A stretch of 64,000 nucleotides of DNA from Bacillaceae bacterium (GTDB taxonomy: Bacteria > Bacillota > Bacilli > JACDOE01), in the NCBI GenBank assembly GCA_017656255.1, contig JACDOE010000004.1:1-64000 (forward strand), given 5' to 3'. This document shows, piece by piece, positions 1-8,006 of this stretch. Numbering within the stretch: position 1 is the stretch's first letter; each line of letters starts with the position of its first letter. The notes below the pieces were generated by a model. That model saw only the letters and a list, made by a program, of their open reading frames with translations, did no database searches and had not been told where the DNA came from. The translations under genes were made by a program, and so were the position numbers.

Positions 1-156
1 GACATAGCTTCTCTCAAATCCGGGTTCTCCGACATGCAAAAAGACATAGCTTCTCTCAAATCCGGGTTCATCGACATGCAAAAAGACATCCGGTCACTTA
101 AATCCCAGTTCTCAGACATGCAGAAAGATATCCGCACCATCAATCAGCGACTGGAC
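1..156 (+). repeat. 42-bp in-frame tandem repeat
   Basis: Units run 31-72, 73-114 and 115-156, preceded by 30 bases of another unit at 1-30. The first two units are almost identical in DNA, the third and fourth diverge progressively. The unit is a multiple of three and encodes the 14-residue coiled-coil repeat, so unit gain or loss would keep the frame. Confidence 0.75.
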
Positions 157-237
157 AATCTCTCCAGACAAGTGGCTACCAATACGGAATTTATCACTTC
201 CATCAAACAACTCGCTTCCAGTATCGCAGCATCCTGA
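1..237 (+). CDS. Coiled-coil protein, 5' end missing
   Basis: The frame is open from the first base and stops at TGA 235-237, so the gene begins outside the window; 78 codons remain. The visible protein starts with a 14-residue repeat (consensus DMQKDIxSLKSxFS) that occurs about four times and decays into TINQRLDNLSRQVATN. Hydrophobic residues at heptad-like spacing and the lack of Gly/Pro indicate a coiled coil, and the repeat length is two heptads. No catalytic motif is visible and I cannot assign a function. An internal ATG at 34 could be mistaken for the start but lies within the repeat and has no ribosome binding site. The gene converges with alaT. Confidence 0.6.
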   Translation, partial: DIASLKSGFSDMQKDIASLKSGFIDMQKDIRSLKSQFSDMQKDIRTINQRLDNLSRQVATNTEFITSIKQLASSIAAS

Positions 238-280
238 ACGTCACCAATCATTTCTGCAAATTCCCAGGCATCACACACAA

Positions 281-313
281 AAATAAAAAAAAGCCGGGAA
301 TCAAATCCCGACT
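281..313 (-). terminator. Rho-independent terminator of alaR-alaT
   Basis: Arms CGGGA (294-298) and TCCCG (306-310) close a short hairpin, followed on the minus strand by an interrupted U tract (complement of the A-rich 281-292). It lies 20 bases after the alaT stop. Confidence 0.7.
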
Positions 314-332
314 CAATCCCAGAACAATGATA

Positions 333-1529
333 TTAAAGATGTTTTTCCACAAACCTGCCCATTCTTTTAATGGCTTCCTGAAGTTGTTCAAGCGACGTTG
401 CGTAGGAACAGCGGATATGTCCTTCTCCGCCTGCGCCAAACACATGACCGGGCACAACCGCCACTTTTTCTTCCTGAATCAATTGTTCCGCAAATTCATC
501 AGAAGTCAAACCGGTTGCCTTCACCGATGGAAAAGCATAAAAAGCCCCTTCCGGCTGATGGCAATCCAGCCCGATTTCCCGAAAGGCTTTAACAACATAA
601 TTCCGGCGATGCCGGTAGCTTTCCACCATCCGGTCTTTTTCAGGAAGCCCCTTTTTCAATGCTTCAACCGCTGCCATCTGAGACATAATCGGCGCACACA
701 ACATCGTATATTGGTGAATCTTGGTCATCGCCTGAATGATATCCCGGGGTCCCACCGCATAGCCCACGCGCCATCCGGTCATCGCAAACGCCTTGGAAAA
801 TCCGTTAATGACGATGGTCCGGTCATACATGTCGGTTTGAGCGGCCAGGCTTTCATGTTGCCCTGAATAGGTCAGTTCTGCATATATTTCATCCGACAGC
901 ACGATCAAGTCGTGCTTTTCAATCACACGCGCGATCTCCTGCAGTTCCTCTCCGGTCATGGTCGATCCCGTCGGATTATTGGGAAAACAAAAAATAATCG
1001 CCTTGGTTTTGGGCGTCACTTTTTCTTCAATATGCCGCGCCGTCAATTTAAAATCCGTACCCCGGGTCGTCTCAACGATGACCGGAACCGCACCCGTAAA
1101 TCGGACAGTCGGTACATAGGAAACATAGCTGGGTTCTACGACCAGCACTTCATCCCCCGGATCAATAATGGAACGAAGGGCCAGATCAATCGCTTCACTG
1201 GCACCAACCGTCACCACAACCTGTTCATCATAATCATAATCAATATTGAATTGCTGACTCATATATTTGCTGATTTCCCTGCGGAGTTCCGGCAGTCCGC
1301 TGTTGGCCGTATAGGTGGTATATCCCCGCTCCAGAGCTGAAATCGCCGCTTCTCTCACATTCCAGGGCGTAACAAAATCCGGTTCCCCGACACCGAGTGA
1401 AATCACATCATCCATTGAAGCCGCCAGATCAAAAAACTTGCGAATCCCCGAAGGGGGAATGGATGATACAACCTTAGAAATCCTGGAACGACTTTGTACC
1501 CGTGATGACTGCTGTACGTGGCTGCTCAT
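333..1529 (-). CDS. alaT: PLP-dependent aminotransferase, AlaT/YugH type
   Basis: A 398-residue class I/II aminotransferase of the aspartate aminotransferase fold, cytosolic, probably a dimer. The PLP-binding lysine lies in GFSKAFAMTGWRVGY (about residue 240), the cofactor-contacting NNPTG is near residue 186 and the substrate carboxylate arginine is in the C-terminal GHIRCSYA segment. It overlaps the preceding Lrp-family gene by ATGA, the same pairing as B. subtilis alaR-alaT (yugG-yugH), where the enzyme makes alanine from pyruvate and glutamate. The alanine assignment rests on this pairing; other aspartate/aromatic aminotransferases of this subgroup look similar. Confidence 0.85.
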   Translation of the reverse strand: MSSHVQQSSRVQSRSRISKVVSSIPPSGIRKFFDLAASMDDVISLGVGEPDFVTPWNVREAAISALERGYTTYTANSGLPELRREISKYMSQQFNIDYDYDEQVVVTVGASEAIDLALRSIIDPGDEVLVVEPSYVSYVPTVRFTGAVPVIVETTRGTDFKLTARHIEEKVTPKTKAIIFCFPNNPTGSTMTGEELQEIARVIEKHDLIVLSDEIYAELTYSGQHESLAAQTDMYDRTIVINGFSKAFAMTGWRVGYAVGPRDIIQAMTKIHQYTMLCAPIMSQMAAVEALKKGLPEKDRMVESYRHRRNYVVKAFREIGLDCHQPEGAFYAFPSVKATGLTSDEFAEQLIQEEKVAVVPGHVFGAGGEGHIRCSYATSLEQLQEAIKRMGRFVEKHL

Positions 1530-2017
1530 GGTGTCACAACCATCCTTCTGTCATCATCTTTATCCGTCAGTACCACACCGTCATGTTTATAACGTTTCAG
1601 CATAAAATGGGTCGTGGTGGAAATGACCGAATCCAGGGTTGACAGCTTGTCGGATACAAATTGTGCGATTTCCTTCATCGTGGGTGCCTCAATCGTAACC
1701 GACAGATCATAGGCTCCCGACATCAGATAGACGGATTTCACTTCCGGAAAACGATAGATACGTTCCGCCACTTCATCAAATCCCACATCTCGCTTGGGTG
1801 TCACCTTCACGTCAATCACCGCGGTCACATGGTCGTTTTCCTCAACTTTTTCCCAGTTGACCAGTGCCATATACTTCACGATGACCTTCTTGTCTTCCAG
1901 TTCCTGAATCAATTGATTCACGTCATCCTCCGATATACCCATCATATCGGCGATCGTCTTCCGCGAGACATGACTGTTTTCCTCCAGAAGATGGAGGAGT
2001 TCCTTGACTTGCTTCAT
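1526..2017 (-). CDS. alaR: Lrp/AsnC-family transcriptional regulator, AlaR-like
   Basis: A 163-residue regulator with an N-terminal winged helix-turn-helix (about residues 5-60, SRKTIADMMGISEDDV) and a C-terminal RAM/AsnC effector domain with alternating beta strands (about 70-150). In B. subtilis the homologue activates alaT in response to alanine. I chose ATG at 2017 because it has a GGAG upstream at good spacing and starts where homologues start; a TTG at 2056 would add 13 residues but lies only a few bases from the predicted transcription start. Translationally coupled to alaT by a 4-base overlap. Confidence 0.85.
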   Translation of the reverse strand: MKQVKELLHLLEENSHVSRKTIADMMGISEDDVNQLIQELEDKKVIVKYMALVNWEKVEENDHVTAVIDVKVTPKRDVGFDEVAERIYRFPEVKSVYLMSGAYDLSVTIEAPTMKEIAQFVSDKLSTLDSVISTTTHFMLKRYKHDGVVLTDKDDDRRMVVTP

Positions 2018-2071
2018 CTTCTGCTCCACTTTCTCCACCCCGCTGTTATATATCAATTCAGCCTTTTCATT

Positions 2072-2099
2072 ATCATAGCATTTATGGCGTCTGTTTCAA
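2072..2099 (-). promoter_or_regulatory. Sigma-A promoter of alaR-alaT
   Basis: TTGAAA (2094-2099) and TATGAT (2072-2077) are 16 bases apart on the minus strand. A start near 2065 leaves about 48 bases of leader before the ATG at 2017, which supports that start codon. Confidence 0.5.
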
Positions 2100-2242
2100 G
2101 ATGAAATTTTTAAAGAAATAAAAAAATTGGCGCTGCTTGCCTTTCCAATTTTTTCAAGTTCATCGTTAACAAAATGTTACATCCATACTCACGGGTATGT
2201 TTGTAACACAAATATCCCTAACACACTCCTCTTGAAAAAAGT

Positions 2243-2251
2243 TGATATAAT
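2243..2251 (+). promoter_or_regulatory. Extended -10 promoter of the GNAT gene
   Basis: TGATATAAT is a full extended -10 element (TG at 2243-2244, TATAAT at 2246-2251). No good -35 is present at 16-18 bases, which is acceptable for extended -10 promoters. It lies 49 bases before the TTG start at 2300. Confidence 0.5.
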
Positions 2252-2299
2252 ACGTTTAGTAAGTATTTTGGGAATCATCTGTAAGAAGAAGGTGATCGG

Positions 2300-2710
2300 T
2301 TGATCAAAGAAATCCGTTCAAAATATCCCCAACCTTCTGTGAGGGAATTATTATCATATGCGACTTCTATCGAGAAAGTTGACGCCGTGTATGATCAATA
2401 CATACAACACGCTGACAAACATTTATTCGCGTTTGTTAAAGATAAAAAGGTAATCGGTTGTATAGGAGTAGAAATCAACGTAAATCACTGTGAAATAAAA
2501 CATATTGCCGTTTCTCCTGAAGAAAGAGGCAAAGGAATCGCAAGCAAAATGATTAAGTTCCTCTTCGAAAAATATAATTTGACAACCATAATTGCTGAAA
2601 CTGACAGGGAGGCAGTCCAATTTTACAGAAAAATTGGTTTTACAGTCACGTCATTAGGCGAAAAATATCCTGGTGTCGAAAGGTTTTTTTGTGAGTTTAC
2701 AACCAATTAA
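2300..2710 (+). CDS. GNAT-family N-acetyltransferase
   Basis: A 136-residue GCN5-related acetyltransferase. Motif A with the acetyl-CoA pyrophosphate loop is HIAVSPEERGKGIASKMI (about residues 68-85) and motif B is AVQFYRKIGF (about 106-115). Substrate unknown. The start is TTG preceded by AGAAGGTGATC. The gene is visibly richer in A+T than its neighbours (roughly 35-38% G+C in two sampled lines against about 50% nearby) and is on the opposite strand to most genes, which suggests later acquisition. It has its own extended -10 promoter. Confidence 0.8.
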   Translation: MIKEIRSKYPQPSVRELLSYATSIEKVDAVYDQYIQHADKHLFAFVKDKKVIGCIGVEINVNHCEIKHIAVSPEERGKGIASKMIKFLFEKYNLTTIIAETDREAVQFYRKIGFTVTSLGEKYPGVERFFCEFTTN

Positions 2711-2807
2711 GTTCCCAATACATCTCATACTTTAGCTCGAATTTTTAAAGGATGCATTTCAGTACTTCCGATTTTCTCCATCACAATCGACAATCTCCCC
2801 GACCATA

Positions 2808-2840
2808 CAAAAAAAGCCTTCTGCAACACCATGCAGAAGA
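2808..2840 (-). terminator. Rho-independent terminator of fabZ
   Basis: Perfect 8-bp stem CTTCTGCA (2818-2825) / TGCAGAAG (2832-2839), loop of 6, followed on the minus strand by a run of seven U from the A tract at 2809-2815. Confidence 0.85.
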
Positions 2841-2860
2841 CCTTTCCTTTTCACGCCCTG

Positions 2861-3319
2861 TTACCGATCGGCAAGGGCAAACATCAAATCCCCTTCCGCC
2901 ACCACGGTATCCCCGACCCGGGCAACGGCATGTCCCTGCCCGATCGAGCGACGGACACGGGTCATTTCTACTTCCAGATGTAAGGTATCGCCGGGTCTGA
3001 CCTGTCCTTTGAAACGCATGCCGTCGATCCCGGCAAAAAAGGCCAGTTTACCTCTGTTTTCCTCTTTCTTCAGAACAGCTACCGCTCCGACCTGCGCCAG
3101 CGCTTCTACAATCAGCACCCCCGGCATCACCGGGTATCCGGGGAAATGCCCCTGAAAAAACGGTTCATTCATGGTGACATTTTTAATCCCGACGGCGCGT
3201 TTCCCTTCCTCCACTTCCAGGATTTTATCCACCAGCAGAAAGGGATAGCGATGCGGGATGATCTCCTGAATCTGTTCAATATCCAGGATGCTGTTTTGCT
3301 CATCACGATTTTCTGACAT
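2861..3319 (-). CDS. fabZ: (3R)-hydroxyacyl-[acyl-carrier-protein] dehydratase FabZ
   Basis: A 152-residue hot-dog-fold enzyme that removes water from 3-hydroxyacyl-ACP in type II fatty acid synthesis. The catalytic histidine is H58 in [12 protein letters not shown] and the catalytic glutamate E72 in VEALAQ; the conserved [10 protein letters not shown] segment is at 22-31. Length fits the family. I place the start at ATG 3319 because GGGAGGAG lies 8 bases upstream; ATGs at 3349 and 3325 are too far from or too close to it. In B. subtilis fabZ (ywpB) also closes the mbl-flhO-flhP cluster. Confidence 0.93.
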   Translation of the reverse strand: MSENRDEQNSILDIEQIQEIIPHRYPFLLVDKILEVEEGKRAVGIKNVTMNEPFFQGHFPGYPVMPGVLIVEALAQVGAVAVLKKEENRGKLAFFAGIDGMRFKGQVRPGDTLHLEVEMTRVRRSIGQGHAVARVGDTVVAEGDLMFALADR

Positions 3320-3389
3320 GATCATTTCTCCTCCCCGATAGTCACACATATTACCATTGTTGCACTGTATATCGAATGACAGGTGAGAG

Positions 3390-3550
3390 CAAAATATTGA
3401 AAGCCCCCCACTTCACTCGAGTGTTTGGGGTTCACATAAAGGAGCACTCTGTTTACTTCCCGCAGGGTGCTCTTTGCCTTTCTCCCCTCAAACTTCAAGG
3501 ACTGGAAAATCTGTTGCTTTTCTCCCTAAATCCTAGCTTTCCATATTTTT
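3390..3550 (-). ncRNA. ssrS: Candidate 6S RNA (ssrS-like)
   Basis: The 240-base gap between fabZ and the next gene folds, on the minus strand, like 6S RNA. The ends pair in a long terminal stem: 3537-3549 with 3391-3403, 12 of 13 positions. Inside is a large open region, then an apical arm closed by GTTTGAGGGG/CCCCAAAC and by AAAGAGCAC..CTG / CAG..GTGCTCCTTT (about 3437-3475). The 3' side of the open region carries a small hairpin CACTCGAGTG, as described for Firmicute 6S RNAs. A promoter ends six bases before the predicted 5' end. Length about 160 nt is slightly short for 6S (180-200). No sequence-level match could be tested; it could also be another structured leader or small RNA. Confidence 0.5.
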
Positions 3551-3555
3551 TTAAT

Positions 3556-3583
3556 ACTATACCACAAAATCGCACGTCATGAA
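3556..3583 (-). promoter_or_regulatory. Promoter of the 6S-like RNA
   Basis: Extended -10 TGGTATAGT (TATAGT at 3556-3561, TG at 3563-3564) with TTCATG (3578-3583) 16 bases upstream, overlapping the end of the preceding gene. Transcription would begin near 3550, exactly at the start of the terminal stem. Confidence 0.5.
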
Positions 3584-3591
3584 GGTGTTGT

Positions 3592-4104
3592 TTAATAATT
3601 AATCAGTCTGAATTTAAACAGATAAATGACACTGGTAATAAAAGAGAAAAGAATGACCCCCCACATGATTTCGCTGGAGTACGCCAGATCAAACATGACA
3701 AATAAAAAAGCAATGTAAAAAAGAACAGTCGTCAGTTTCCCGAAAAAGTTGGCCGGTACGGTTTTTTTCCCCTGCAAATGAAAAATAAACGAGGAGACAA
3801 TCATCGCTGCGTCACGAAAGAAGAAAATAAGTGCGGCCCACAGGTCTATTCGGCCTGAAATCAAAAAGGAAAGGACGACGGTCAGCATCATCAATTTGTC
3901 CGCAAGGGGATCCAGCATAATGCCCAGCTGGGTGACCTGATTATTTTTTCGGGCCAGATACCCGTCGATCACATCCGTCAAACCGGCTGACAGCAACACC
4001 AGGAAGGCTAACTCATTATGATAAGGATGGGGGGAAAAATAAATGTAGATGAAAAGAGGTATCAACAAAAATCGTGCAAACGTCAAAGCGTTTGGCCAGT
4101 TCAC
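3592..4104 (-). CDS. CDP-alcohol phosphatidyltransferase family membrane protein (PgsA-like)
   Basis: A 170-residue integral membrane enzyme with about five to six hydrophobic segments. The family signature D-x2-D-G-x2-A-R-x8-G-x3-D-x3-D is complete: DVIDGYLARKNNQVTQLG followed by IMLDPLADK (about residues 44-70). Such enzymes exchange CMP of a CDP-activated lipid for an alcohol; PgsA homologues make phosphatidylglycerol phosphate. It is shorter and more divergent than canonical PgsA, so a paralogue (for example a cardiolipin-type or other head-group enzyme) is possible. Start is GTG with GGGAGGAGG upstream. Confidence 0.8.
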   Translation of the reverse strand: MNWPNALTFARFLLIPLFIYIYFSPHPYHNELAFLVLLSAGLTDVIDGYLARKNNQVTQLGIMLDPLADKLMMLTVVLSFLISGRIDLWAALIFFFRDAAMIVSSFIFHLQGKKTVPANFFGKLTTVLFYIAFLFVMFDLAYSSEIMWGVILFSFITSVIYLFKFRLINY

Positions 4105-4174
4105 CAGTACCCCCTCCTCCCGTTTATATCATCATAATATGCCCGATTTTGAGAATGAGAATCCCCCGTTAGTG

Positions 4175-4199
4175 CAAAAAAACCACCGGATTGGTGGTT
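4175..4199 (-). terminator. Rho-independent terminator after the EpuA-like gene
   Basis: Stem AACCACC (4181-4187) / GGTGGTT (4193-4199) with U tract from A residues at 4176-4182 on the minus strand. It separates the mbl-flhO-flhP-epuA unit from the phosphatidyltransferase. Confidence 0.8.
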
Positions 4200-4221
4200 C
4201 AGGCTGCGATGTCATGATGTT

Positions 4222-4479
4222 TTACCCCGGTGCAAAAATCAGATCATACATATGCTTCCATGTTTTTAAATCAAATACTTCTCCTGCACTGCCGTCCCCG
4301 AGTACACTGTATCCGACAACGGCCCCGGCAATGAGTGATGCCAGCAACAGGACAGGAATCAAAAGAATTTTAAACAAAACCGAAGATCCGGTTGTTTTTC
4401 GCCTTTTCTTTCGCGCTTTTCGCCGTGAAGAGGCAGCAGACGTCTTTTTCGCCGTTGCTGCTGAATGTTGTTCTGCCAT
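4222..4479 (-). CDS. EpuA-family small membrane protein ('RNA polymerase beta subunit-like')
   Basis: An 85-residue protein: a strongly basic N-terminal third (KARKKRRKTT), one transmembrane helix (about residues 34-56, VLFKILLIPVLLLASLIAGA) and a conserved C-terminal tail WKHMYDLIF. This matches the Firmicute EpuA family (often mis-named DNA-directed RNA polymerase subunit beta); its function is not known to me. The basic end should be cytoplasmic and the tail outside. Start ATG with GAAGGG upstream. It sits directly after flhP and before a terminator. Confidence 0.7.
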   Translation of the reverse strand: MAEQHSAATAKKTSAASSRRKARKKRRKTTGSSVLFKILLIPVLLLASLIAGAVVGYSVLGDGSAGEVFDLKTWKHMYDLIFAPG

Positions 4480-4554
4480 TGTTGATCCCTTCTTTGTTAA
4501 AAGCTTACCTGATCGGCATTATTTATTTTATCATTCAATCGGGGGGAATCCAAG

Positions 4555-5451
4555 TTAACCTTTCAAATTGTTTGTGATTCCCATCATTTGATCTGTAATC
4601 GAAAGCGCACGGGAACCCAATTGAAATGAGCGTTGTGTTTCGAGAAGGGCCGTCATTTCCCGGCTCAGATCCACATTGGATCCCTCCAACTGTCCCTGGC
4701 GGATGTTCCAGGACACGCCGTCCACGGCGACAATGGCATTGGGGCCGGTCATGAAATCGAGATACGGGTTTCCATTCAGCTCCATCTGTCCGGGTTGATC
4801 GAGAAGCTCATCGGGTATAATCCACTGGTTGTTCCCGACGGATTGCAGAATCTGCGGGTTCCGAACATAAAAAACACCCAGTTGGATATCGGGATCAATC
4901 ACATCTTCCGGATCATTCTGATTCACAAATTCAATATATCCCTGACCATCTTCACTGTTATACATGCGTAACTCATATCCAGCCGGTACCTGAATCGGGT
5001 CGCCATTGGAATCGACGACAAAGTCCCCCTCTCCCGTCACCAGATAACGATGGGCATCGAGCCGGAAGGATCCGTCCCGGGTTAATCGCCATTGATATTC
5101 CCGGGCGGCCGGATCATCACTGAGAGAATGCCGTGTCATAAAATAAACGGGACCTTCCAGTCGAAAATGATGGGGATTCTGTGTCACCTGCACGGAACCG
5201 GGTGAAAGATCCATGCGGGTCATGGACACTCCGGCGCCCAGACCGGTTCGAATGCCATCCGGTGTCAGACGTCCCGTTTCCTGCTCAGGACGGGACTGGT
5301 TTTCAATTTCTCTGACAAACAGGGATGAAAAAGAGGTATCTCTTCGTTTGTATCCGTTTGTATGCAGATTGGATACGTTGTGTGAAATCGTATCCAGCCG
5401 TTGCTTCAGACTCTGCATTCCGGCTACGGTATTAATAAAGGATGTGTTCAT
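4555..5451 (-). CDS. flhP: Flagellar basal-body rod/hook protein FlhP (FlgG-like)
   Basis: A 298-residue rod/hook-type protein. The N terminus (SFINTVAGMQSLKQRLDTIS, then HNVSNLHTNGYKR) is the flagellar basal-body rod motif, and the C terminus GSNVDLSREMTALLETQRSF is the FlgG-type C-terminal helix. Such proteins are exported by the flagellar secretion system and assemble into the distal rod. In B. subtilis FlhP is part of the rod and lies after flhO and mbl, as here. Only 3 bases separate it from flhO. Whether this organism is motile cannot be told from the window. Confidence 0.88.
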   Translation of the reverse strand: MNTSFINTVAGMQSLKQRLDTISHNVSNLHTNGYKRRDTSFSSLFVREIENQSRPEQETGRLTPDGIRTGLGAGVSMTRMDLSPGSVQVTQNPHHFRLEGPVYFMTRHSLSDDPAAREYQWRLTRDGSFRLDAHRYLVTGEGDFVVDSNGDPIQVPAGYELRMYNSEDGQGYIEFVNQNDPEDVIDPDIQLGVFYVRNPQILQSVGNNQWIIPDELLDQPGQMELNGNPYLDFMTGPNAIVAVDGVSWNIRQGQLEGSNVDLSREMTALLETQRSFQLGSRALSITDQMMGITNNLKG

Positions 5452-5454
5452 CGA

Positions 5455-6315
5455 TTAGATCCTCCCCGCCTGGTTCAATTGTTCCAGCGTACGATCATAA
5501 GACTGGACAACCTTCTGGTTGGCTTCATAGAGCCTTAATGCCGTCATCATATCCGTCACTGTCTGAACCGGGTCGACATTGGAACGTTCAATGTAGCCCT
5601 GCCTGATTTCATAAACCGTATCTTCAGCAATAAACGCATTGGCCAGGGCTTCTTCCCCCTCCCAGCGGAACAGGTCATCCCCTTCTTTTACCATATTGTA
5701 AGGGTTATCCGCACGAACGACCTGAAGTTGTGCCACAACTTCCATCTCGCCGGGATTATCGGTGGGAACCAGAATCTCACCATCCGCCGTAATCCGGAAA
5801 TTCTGATTCATGATCTGAATCGGTTCATTATTTTCATCCAGGACCAGATGTCCGTTTCCCGTTACAAGCTGATTCGCACTATCCAGCGTCCAGCTTCCAT
5901 GACGGGTATATCGAATCTCACCGTCCTGTGTTTGTACCGCGAAAAATAAAGCAGGCTTCACCATTCGGCCATCCACTTCATTTGCCGGCAAATCGGCATC
6001 ATAAATCGCCACATCGAGAGGGTTACCCGTCTGCATCAAATCTCCGGCAGTAAACATCGGGATCAGCTCCTGGGTGTAAACGCCATGAGAAAGAGACCCG
6101 ATCGGGGCAGGTGTACCGGGAACAGACGGCAGACCTTTGACACTTGTCTGCGGATCCCTGATCCGTTCGAGTAACAATTCGGGAAAAGAACGGTAAATCG
6201 CTTCATCCCGTTTATACCCCGGTGTATGTATATTGGCCAGATTATGGGTCAAGACTTCCTGTTTTCGCTGCTGGGCGATCATGCCCGATACAGCCGTATA
6301 AACGCCACGCAACAT
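5455..6315 (-). CDS. flhO: Flagellar basal-body rod protein FlhO (FlgF/FlgG-like)
   Basis: A 286-residue rod protein with N-terminal LRGVYTAVSGMIAQQRKQ and HNLANIHTPGYKR motifs and C-terminal GYIERSNVDPVQTVTDMM followed by ALRLYEANQKVVQSYD, the coiled-coil ends that mediate axial assembly. The start is ATG 6315 with GAGGGG upstream; seven more codons could be added upstream but lie beyond the ribosome binding site. It is followed by flhP at 3 bases and preceded by mbl, the conserved Bacillus arrangement. Confidence 0.88.
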   Translation of the reverse strand: MLRGVYTAVSGMIAQQRKQEVLTHNLANIHTPGYKRDEAIYRSFPELLLERIRDPQTSVKGLPSVPGTPAPIGSLSHGVYTQELIPMFTAGDLMQTGNPLDVAIYDADLPANEVDGRMVKPALFFAVQTQDGEIRYTRHGSWTLDSANQLVTGNGHLVLDENNEPIQIMNQNFRITADGEILVPTDNPGEMEVVAQLQVVRADNPYNMVKEGDDLFRWEGEEALANAFIAEDTVYEIRQGYIERSNVDPVQTVTDMMTALRLYEANQKVVQSYDRTLEQLNQAGRI

Positions 6316-6401
6316 GCGGGAATCCCCTCTTTCCAAAACAGCTTAACGATCCTCTATATTCATCATCGGCAAAAACAGCCGTTTTGTTTAATGCTGAAAA
6401 C

Positions 6402-7412
6402 CTAGAAACTCTGGTTTTTCTTCTTCTTTGGAGCCCGATCCAGATTCTCAAGCATCAGCCCCGTTCCTTCGGCCACACAGGACATCGGATTCTCCGCAAC
6501 CAGCACGGGTACTTTCAACTCTTCAGAAAGGAGCTTGTCCAACCCGTTCAGGAGAGCCCCTCCACCGGTTAAAAATACGCCTTTGTCAATAATATCGGCT
6601 GACAGTTCCGGCGGGGTCCGTTCCAGTACATTTTTGGAAGCCTGTACAATGGCAGAGACCGGCTCATTCAGCGCATCCATCACTTCTTTTGACGTAATGG
6701 TAATGGTCTGCGGCAATCCGGTAACCAGGTTGCGTCCGCGAATTTCCATACTGTCATCCCGCAGGTCAGGAAAAACCGTTCCGATATTGATTTTGATCTC
6801 TTCTGCCGTTCGGTCCCCGATCAATAATTTGTATTTATCTTTTATGTATCTCATAATATGAGAATCAAACTTGTCCCCGGCTACTTTAATAGAAGAGGCG
6901 GTGACGATATCTCCCATGGAAAGGACAGCAACATCCGTCGTTCCACCGCCAATATCAACCACCATGTTTCCACTGGGTTGAAATATATCCATCCCTGCCC
7001 CAATGGCAGCGACTTTAGGCTCTTCTTCCAGATATACCTGTCTGGCTCCGCTACGTTCGGCCGCTTCTTTAATCGCTTTTTTCTCCACTGATGTGATATT
7101 GGTCGGACAGCAAATCAGGATTCGAGGACGCATCAGAAAACTCTTCATTCCGATTTTGGAGATAAAATGTTTCAACATAGTTTCCGTAATTTCAAAATCG
7201 GCAATGACTCCGTCACGCAGAGGCCGGATCGCCACGATATTTCCCGGTGTTCTTCCTACCATTCTTCGGGCGTCTTCTCCGACAGCCAGAACCTTCTTGG
7301 TTTCATTATCGATCGCCACGACCGAAGGTTCATTCAGTACAACACCGCGCCCTTTTACATATATCAGCACATTGGCCGTACCCAGATCAATTCCGATGTC
7401 TTTCCCTAGCAT
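6402..7412 (-). CDS. mbl: MreB-like rod-shape actin Mbl
   Basis: A 336-residue bacterial actin that polymerises under the membrane and guides lateral-wall synthesis. ATP-site motifs: phosphate-1 DIGIDLGTANVLIY (5-18), phosphate-2 VVDIGGGTTDVAV (about 158-170), adenosine loop GVFLTGGGALLNG (about 288-300). Mbl rather than MreB is inferred from the position between spoIIID and flhO. The start is ATG 7412 with GGGAGG 8 bases upstream; the TTG immediately before it is less well placed. The basic KKKK tail is typical. Confidence 0.92.
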   Translation of the reverse strand: MLGKDIGIDLGTANVLIYVKGRGVVLNEPSVVAIDNETKKVLAVGEDARRMVGRTPGNIVAIRPLRDGVIADFEITETMLKHFISKIGMKSFLMRPRILICCPTNITSVEKKAIKEAAERSGARQVYLEEEPKVAAIGAGMDIFQPSGNMVVDIGGGTTDVAVLSMGDIVTASSIKVAGDKFDSHIMRYIKDKYKLLIGDRTAEEIKINIGTVFPDLRDDSMEIRGRNLVTGLPQTITITSKEVMDALNEPVSAIVQASKNVLERTPPELSADIIDKGVFLTGGGALLNGLDKLLSEELKVPVLVAENPMSCVAEGTGLMLENLDRAPKKKKNQSF

Positions 7413-7455
7413 CAAAAGGTCCTCCCTGTTTCCATAAATTCAACCGTTCCAATGA

Positions 7456-7485
7456 TTCGACAAAGTTTGATTTACCTTAATTATA
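7456..7485 (-). promoter_or_regulatory. Upstream region of mbl: -10 element and 0A-box-like site
   Basis: TATAAT (7480-7485) on the minus strand has only a weak -35. Nineteen bases downstream, TTTGTCGAATCATT contains a perfect Spo0A-box heptamer TGTCGAA (7456-7462). The heptamer alone is expected by chance several times in 64 kb, so the site is only a candidate. Confidence 0.3.
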
Positions 7486-7563
7486 GTTATTCTCTACGGA
7501 ACAAGGAATTCCTTTTTTTTAGCTTTATTTTGCTTTTAATGAGCACGCTGGTCCCGGTTTCCA

Positions 7564-7860
7564 TCAGGCCATTTCTTCTTTTTCACTCTGACCTTTTTTT
7601 CCTTTTTTATCAATTTTGGTTTTGTACTTGATCTTGGTCGCTTCGCCTCCTCTCAAATGCCGAATGGACTTGTGGTATTCCAGAATCTCCTTCACCTGGC
7701 TGGCAAGTTCCGGATTGATCTCCGGAAGTCTTTCCGTCAAATCCTTGTGCACTGTGCTTTTGGAAACGCCAAATTCCTTGGCAATTTTGCGAACCGTATT
7801 CCGGGTCTCTACAATATAACGCCCGATCTTGATGGTTCGCTCTTTGATGTAATCGTGCAC
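7564..7860 (-). CDS. spoIIID: Sporulation transcription factor SpoIIID
   Basis: A 98-residue DNA-binding protein that switches genes on and off in the mother cell during sporulation, linking the sigma-E and sigma-K stages. The first 75 residues are nearly identical to B. subtilis SpoIIID as I remember it, including the helix-turn-helix VRKIAKEFGVSKSTVHKDL and the basic segment KSIRHLRGGEATKIKYK that contacts DNA. The tail is Lys/Glu-rich and variable. Start GTG 7860 with GGGGAGG upstream. Position next to mbl is conserved. Confidence 0.96.
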   Translation of the reverse strand: MHDYIKERTIKIGRYIVETRNTVRKIAKEFGVSKSTVHKDLTERLPEINPELASQVKEILEYHKSIRHLRGGEATKIKYKTKIDKKGKKGQSEKEEMA

Positions 7861-8006
7861 TCCCTTCGCCTCCCCTATTCTGAATCGTCTGATACATTAT
7901 ATTGAGGCAAGGGCTCATATATGCGATATTTCCAAGCCTGACAAGTCAAAACAGGCCCATAATTTTTTTGAGTCATTTATTTTTCATCTTTTTCAACCGG
8001 CAGATA

